Source: Druceiella hillmani (Eukaryota; Arthropoda; Insecta; Lepidoptera; Hepialidae). Taken from it: a stretch of 64,000 bases of DNA. The notes under the pieces were generated by a model. It was not told the origin of the DNA. It ran no database searches and saw only the letters and a list, made by a program, of their open reading frames with translations. Below are positions 59,057 through 64,000 of the stretch, piece by piece (the first letter of the stretch is position 1; each line of letters begins with the position of its first letter). The position numbers were made by a program, and so were the translations under genes. The stretch is taken from assembly GCA_039881145.1 (NCBI GenBank), contig JAYKKI010000095.1:7988501-8052500 (forward strand), read 5' to 3'.

Positions 59057-62030
59057 GCTGGATTTCATCCAGCTTAATGTAGGGCGGGGCTCAACGGTCA
59101 TGACCGAGCTCTCGATGACCCTCAGAGATCATGGTAAGTTTTGCATCGCGTGTGTCCAGGAGCAGTACGCCCCTAGGGGCAGCAGCCTGGGATTGCATCC
59201 CTTCCCCGTTCTGGAGAAGGGGCCCGATCCCAAGGCCGCGATTGTCCTAGACCCGAAAGGGCTGGACGTTCGCTTCCTGGAACACCTCTCGACAGAACAT
59301 TGCGTAGTGGCCCAGATTTCTCTCGGTCCGTTACATATTGTGGTCATAAGTATTTACTTTCAATATTCCATGCCCACCGAAATTTTTTGTGAGCCCTTCA
59401 GCACTGTGCTCCGCTCAATAGGGCGGAGCCCGGTTGTCATCTGTGCCGACCCTAATGCACAGTCTTGCCTATGGTACTAGAGGCGCCCCAATCTGCGTGG
59501 AGAAATCTTGGAAGATTTCATCCACCAGAACGGCCTCCTGCTGTGCAATTTGCCCGGCATGCCCGCAACGTTCTCAGGACCCTCGGGAGAGAGTGATATT
59601 GATATCACTCTCATCTCGAGTGGGCTTGCGGGGGGTGTGCGCAGCTGGCGGGTCGAACGGGACGTTTTCTCGAGCGACCACAGAGCAATACTTTTCTTTA
59701 TCTCCCAGGTGTGCCCCTTCCCAGAACCTGGGGCGCGAACCAGCACCCGATTCAGAACTGGGTGCCAAGACTGGGAGAGATTTGTCCCAATTTTCCGCCG
59801 AGAGCTCGACAACTTTTCTAAATTGTCGAAACGATTAGATTGTCATAATACATTGGCTGTTGAGTTTCAGGAGAAGGTGATCATCAGTGCCGAGGGAGGA
59901 CTGGGCACTGATGATCACCTTCTCCTGAAACTCACCACCACTTCCGGAATTTTGTGTCTTAGGTAGGAAACTCGGATCCCTGGGGTGCCGTATACAGGAG
60001 TGTACGGAGCCCCTTGAAACCTTTTGTTTTTAGCGCCCTTAAGAGGACCGATGGGAGTAACACCGGGAACATTCGCGAGACCCTCGAATATCTTTTGTCA
60101 TCCCTTTTCCCTGACGACGACCCTGACCTCGACACAGTTGAACAGCGGAACAGCAGGTATGCAGCGAGCTTATTCCCAGATAGCAGTTTTGATCCGGAGC
60201 TGCGGCACTCGGAGTTGGACGTCATCGTGGGGAACCTTGACTCGAAAAAGGCCCCAGGCATTGATAGAATCGATAATCGCCTAGTGAAAGTCGTATGGAA
60301 AAATGCGACGCATGAGATACTTGCGATCTTTAATCGCTGTCTGCGCACGTGCCATTTTCCGAAGATCTGGAAATTGGAGAGGTTTAAAGTCTTACCGAAG
60401 AGTAATGGGAAATCGCCTAGCGATCCAAAATTCTACAGACCCATTACGCTCCTTCCAGCCTTCGGGAAGTTGCTCGAACGAGTTGTGTCGGCGCGCTTAT
60501 TGGCGCAGCTATCTCATTCGCCGGGATCCGAGAGACAGTTCGGTTTTCGTCCCGGAGTATCCACTTCAGACGCGATTTCTACAGCTTTATCCTGGGTCGA
60601 CTCGTGCCCGGATAAATACGTGCTCGGTATTTTTCTGTATATCTCCGGCGCGTTTGGTAATGCCTGGTGGCCAGCCATTTTGTAAGCGTTAGAGTCCCAG
60701 GGAGTGCCAGCGGACCTCCGCCGGATTATTATGGACTATTTTTGTAATCGAGTTGTCTTTTTACAGGATGGAGACATTGAAGTAAGAAAAACATTGACCA
60801 GGGGCTGCCCGCAAGGCTCAGTCCTCGGACCAATTCTGTGGAACGTTATGTTCGATGGTATATTTGCGATATCCCTTCTGGGATGCGGTACCATCACCTA
60901 TGTGGACGACACGCTGCTGTTGGTCGGAGGATCGAGCCGAAGAGAGCTAGAGAACCGGGCGGCGGACTCCCTCGCAAAGCTACATGTCTGGGGCACTAAG
61001 AACAAGCTCTGCTTTGCCTCACAAAAGTCCAAGGCTGTCCTCTTTAAGGGCAGGCTGGCGAGGGAGCCGTCTGTGACGATGGCTGGCGCTAGAATCGGCG
61101 TGCGGGATCAGGTGACCTACCTGGGCGTGGTCCTCGATTCACGGCGGAGCTTCCTACCGCAGGCGTGGTACATCGGGGAGAGGGCTCGGGTTGCCTTCCA
61201 TGCCATGGCCCGGCTTGCCGGTGCTGGCTGGGGGCTTAATAACTCGACCCTCAAGCTGATGTATACGGCAATATACCTTGGTATATTGGCCTATGCGCCA
61301 TCGGTTTAGGCTTCGTGGTGCGTCGGGGTCCAGCAAGTTGGTGGTGCTAAGATCGCAGCGTGCGCCGCTGATGGCGCTGACCAAGGCCTACAGGACCTGC
61401 TCAACTGATGCGTTGCCAGTTTTGGCAGGTTTCCTTCCTGCCGACCTCGCGATTACAGAACGCGCAGCTAATTTCATCTTGGCTCGAGGCAGAAGTTTTG
61501 TCGCGGGTCCGTTAAACTTTGAGTTTTTGTCTAATGAACCCCTTGCTACAAGAAAGAGACGCATTTTGGAGATCGTCGTTGCTCACTGGCAGTCTAGATG
61601 GTCCTCCCCTGATTCCAAGAGGGAAACGACTAGGTTGTTTTTTCCCGATATTTCCGAGCGGTTAAGTAAGAACAGGCTCGTTCCTGATTACTATGTTTCC
61701 CAATTCCTAACGGGGCATGGCGCATTCCGTGCCAGCTTATTTAGATTTGCACTGAGAGATAGCCCGGCGTGTACCTGCAGATTTGAGATGCAGGAAATAA
61801 GTCATGTTTTATTCCACCGCAGTGAGCACGATGATGCGCGTAGAGTTTTAGTTGAGAGCATGCGTCAAAATATTAACGTAGAATCACGCGAAAACTTAGA
61901 ACATGGTATCTTCAGTCACCGAGACTTGGTTGGGAATGGTCCAATCTTTGAGTCATTTAGAGCGTTCGCCAAGTGCGTCCTTGAAAAAATGGAGATCCTA
62001 AATGACACATTGAGCAGGAGCAGACTCTAA
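59052..62030 (+). pseudogene. R1-clade LINE ORF2 (endonuclease and reverse transcriptase), broken
   Basis: It opens in the -1 frame overlapping the ORF1 end, with LDFIQLNVGRGS typical of the endonuclease start. Domains: endonuclease (59060-59700, with SDIDITLIS and SSDHRAI); reverse transcriptase (60230-61100, with KKAPGIDRIDNRLVK, FYRPITLLPAFGKLLE, QFGFRPGVSTSDAI, GCPQGSVLGPILWN and the catalytic YVDD near 60900); thumb region; and C-terminal CTCRFEMQEISHVLFHRS, whose last Cys is replaced. Lesions: TAG at 59478 (LWY*RRPNL), a 31-bp inverted repeat with frame loss at 59861-59934, TAA at 60683 (WWPAIL*ALES) and a frameshift near 61310. Confidence 0.85.
59861..59934. repeat. Perfect 31-bp inverted repeat, 12-bp loop
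   Basis: TGAGTTTCAGGAGAAGG and the following GTGATCATCAGTGCC (59861..59891) are exactly reverse-complemented at 59904..59934. It lies in ORF2 of the LINE, and the reading frame is lost just after it. Confidence 0.95.
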
Positions 62031-62076
62031 CCCTGTTGGGTGGAAGCGCTGCGATTGTAGATACGGGACACTATTA

Positions 62077-62096
62077 GGGGACTTTCGAAGGTCCCC
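62077..62096 (+). other. Stem-loop in the LINE 3' UTR
   Basis: GGGGACTTTCGAAGGTCCCC followed by TTTTT; a near-perfect hairpin (one G-U pair) about 50 bases after the ORF2 stop. It could be part of the RNA structure that the reverse transcriptase recognises (inference). Confidence 0.5.
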
Positions 62097-62170
62097 TTTT
62101 TGTATGAGGTGGGTCGTTACGGGTCCCAGGAGGGGCCCTGAGACTACCCGGGTGGTTATGGTGGGAATAG

Positions 62171-62185
62171 TGTCATAAGCGGCTG
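62171..62185 (+). repeat. Target-site duplication, right copy
   Basis: TGTCATAAGCGGCTG, identical to 57578..57592. Confidence 0.85.
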
Positions 62186-63350
62186 CCGTAAGGGAGTAAA
62201 TATAGAGGAAAATGGATACTGTATAAAACCCTGTCTTTCCCTAATTATAGTCTTTCATAATTAGAATTTGAGATCTGAAAATTGACAAAAAAAATCACGA
62301 GCCTAATTGTATTTTAATAATTGTTAGCTTTGTGATATTTAAAAAAAGAAAAACTAATATTTGTTTGAAAAGGTTTAGCAAAAATTTTATTTTCTCCAAG
62401 AAAATTTTCATTTTAAATCCCCTAAAAGAAAATTACATTTAATGATAAACGAAACGAGCCTAAATTCAGTGGGTTTACTAATCGTTGTTAAGGTGATTCT
62501 TTGCCCTTTTTACATCTACATAATCTCTTCCTGAATCCATCATCATCATAGTGTGTTATTAAAAATATGTGTAACAAGTTTCAAGTCTAGACCATCCAGG
62601 AAATCAGTAGCGGAATAATAAAGTAAGTCGAATAATAGCCTTTAACAGATTCAGTTAGCGAGCAAACCCTATACTACTTTAGGCATTTAAAATACATATC
62701 ATCTATGAAAATCTAAACGCATATCTTACTTACATTATTAATTGAAGAGGGAAGTAGAAAAAAACCACCCTCGTGAATTATAACTATCAATCACCCTCAT
62801 AATAGTTATTGACGGACAAAATGAGAATACCAATTATTATCAAGTTCATTGACTATATGACATATTAATTATTTAAAGCCAACCCAAAATATGATATATT
62901 AGTCTATGTATATTGATTGCTAACGTCCTCATTAAATAGATGACACGAAATAAATATGAAGTAACTCATTCGTGTTGTGTTATTTCATATCTAGATAATA
63001 AAGAAGGCCATTATCAAATTAAGGAAAAAATAATTTCACATATTGTAAAAGTACTTGATTACGTGGCAATAAACTAAAGAAGTACACAATTGAACAATTA
63101 ATTGGGATCGTCATGTCGATCTGAATTATATTTGTGTATACAAAGTTTGTGTTCGATTATTCTATATACCCCAACAGTCAAATGACCTCGGTACTACTAT
63201 TACAATATTTCATAATAGCTAAATTTTTATTATTTTATTGCTGTAAATTTTCCATGAATATTTAAAAAAAAATATGTAGTGATTAGGAAAGCTTTAATAT
63301 TAATGTTCGGCATTATTTATACGTACTTTGGAATAATAAATAATGACGCG
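62186..63350. other. Gap after the LINE, nothing recognised
   Basis: AT-rich host DNA without a gene or clear repeat. Confidence 0.5.
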
Positions 63351-63420
63351 TAATGCAGTGGCGAAAACGCTAGCGTCCGTCCAGAGGGCGAAAGGTTCGG
63401 TTCCTGGCAGGGCGTTTGAA
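63351..63420 (+). repeat. tRNA-like SINE head (pol III A and B boxes)
   Basis: TAATGCAGTGG (63351..63361) is A-box-like and GGTTCGGTTCC (63394..63404) fits the B-box consensus GGTTCGANTCC; the spacing is typical of tRNA-derived SINEs. A cloverleaf with a proper acceptor stem and anticodon arm could not be formed, so it is not called a tRNA gene. The right end of the element is not defined. Confidence 0.5.
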
Positions 63421-64000
63421 TATTCATAAATTATCTTTGGTTTATTCCACCTTGGGTTTAGCCGCTATATTAAGTAAAATTGACGGCTCTAATCTCGCAA
63501 TCCAACTTGGTATCAACTTGGTCCCATAAGAATGCGATCGTGAGGACAGTACCCATTAGAACAGGAATCGTTCGCCGACTACCATGAATTTCGAATAGCG
63601 ACCTAAAATGGAAAGATAAAGAAAGCCCATAATGGCATTTATACATATGATATATTATCCTAAATGTAGTAGGTTTATATCTAATAGTGATTCATTATGG
63701 CGCATTTCAATGGTAGTTTAAAAAGTAATATATGTACTTCAAGGCATGTGGCAAATGTAATGTTTACTTCATCTCAAAATCTTCGATAAATTATGATTGG
63801 ATATTTATTTAAAATTTACATTTAATGTTTATACCACTTCTGTAATCTGAAAAACCATTCGAACCGAAATTATTAGGGGAAGAGAAGTAACGTTCATTTT
63901 TTATGGTCAATACACTTAGAGACATCGAACTTTCGTTGCAGTTTCGCAAATCATCAATTCGCCCAAAAATAGTCAGTTTGGAAGTTTATCTTCCGATGAG
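63421..64000. other. Window end, nothing recognised
   Basis: No gene or repeat boundary supported; part of it may belong to the SINE body. Confidence 0.4.

Larger units (their letters stand above)
57593..62170 (+). mobile_element. R1-clade LINE, nearly full length, pseudogenised
   Basis: About 4.6 kb between exact 15-bp direct repeats. The layout is a short 5' UTR, a gag-like ORF1 with zinc knuckles, an overlapping ORF2 with apurinic-type endonuclease, reverse transcriptase and C-terminal zinc region, a short 3' UTR and no poly(A) tail. The block style of ORF2 (GCPQGSVLGPILWN, YVDD, WGLNN) and the 14-15-bp duplication fit the R1 clade. G+C is much higher than in the host DNA around it. Both ORFs carry frameshifts or stops, so this copy is dead, but the intact ends indicate moderate age. 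The target is not the 28S rDNA site of classical R1. Confidence 0.85.

Overview
The window is AT-rich animal DNA from an insect. Genes are split by GT-AG introns, (TA)n microsatellites are frequent, and a gustatory receptor of the insect type sits beside insect-type transposable elements (R1-clade and Jockey-like LINEs, gypsy, piggyBac, mariner, a DDE_Tnp_4/SWIM element). The order is not determined; beetle or hemipteran would both fit. No prokaryotic signal was seen.

Only two host genes with intact reading frames can be supported. The first, on the minus strand (8986..20764), is a sororin/Dalmatian-type cohesion protector. It has three coding exons, all joined in phase 0: a 688-codon first exon, a 65-codon acidic/basic exon about 7.2 kb downstream, and a 26-codon last exon that carries the conserved sororin C-terminal helix. 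Its introns have filled with transposon remains: piggyBac, mariner, a TA-flanked MITE and a seven-copy 104-bp tandem array. The second, on the plus strand (44922..50658), is a four-exon seven-transmembrane gustatory receptor of about 425 aa.

Most of the rest is mobile or duplicated DNA. 2.1-4.2 kb: decayed ORF of a repeated insect family (DUF7869-like). 6.0-7.0 kb: tandem and dispersed repeats. 22.4-26.0 kb: decayed multi-exon transposase with a DDE core and a C-terminal SWIM zinc finger. 26.9-31.3 kb: minus-strand Jockey-like LINE split around an internally deleted plus-strand gypsy element. 31.2-41.1 kb: two arms of about 4 kb in inverted orientation around a 1.9-kb spacer. 50.9-56 kb: several diverged copies of one interspersed repeat plus short tandem arrays. 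57.6-62.2 kb: a nearly full-length but pseudogenised R1-clade LINE, bounded by exact 15-bp target-site duplications. 63.35 kb: a tRNA-like SINE head.

The two host genes have no evident functional link. The clearest structural novelties are the large inverted duplication, the R1-type insertion with its internal 31-bp perfect inverted repeat, and the reconstructed sororin gene whose diagnostic C-terminus lies 9.6 kb from its main exon.
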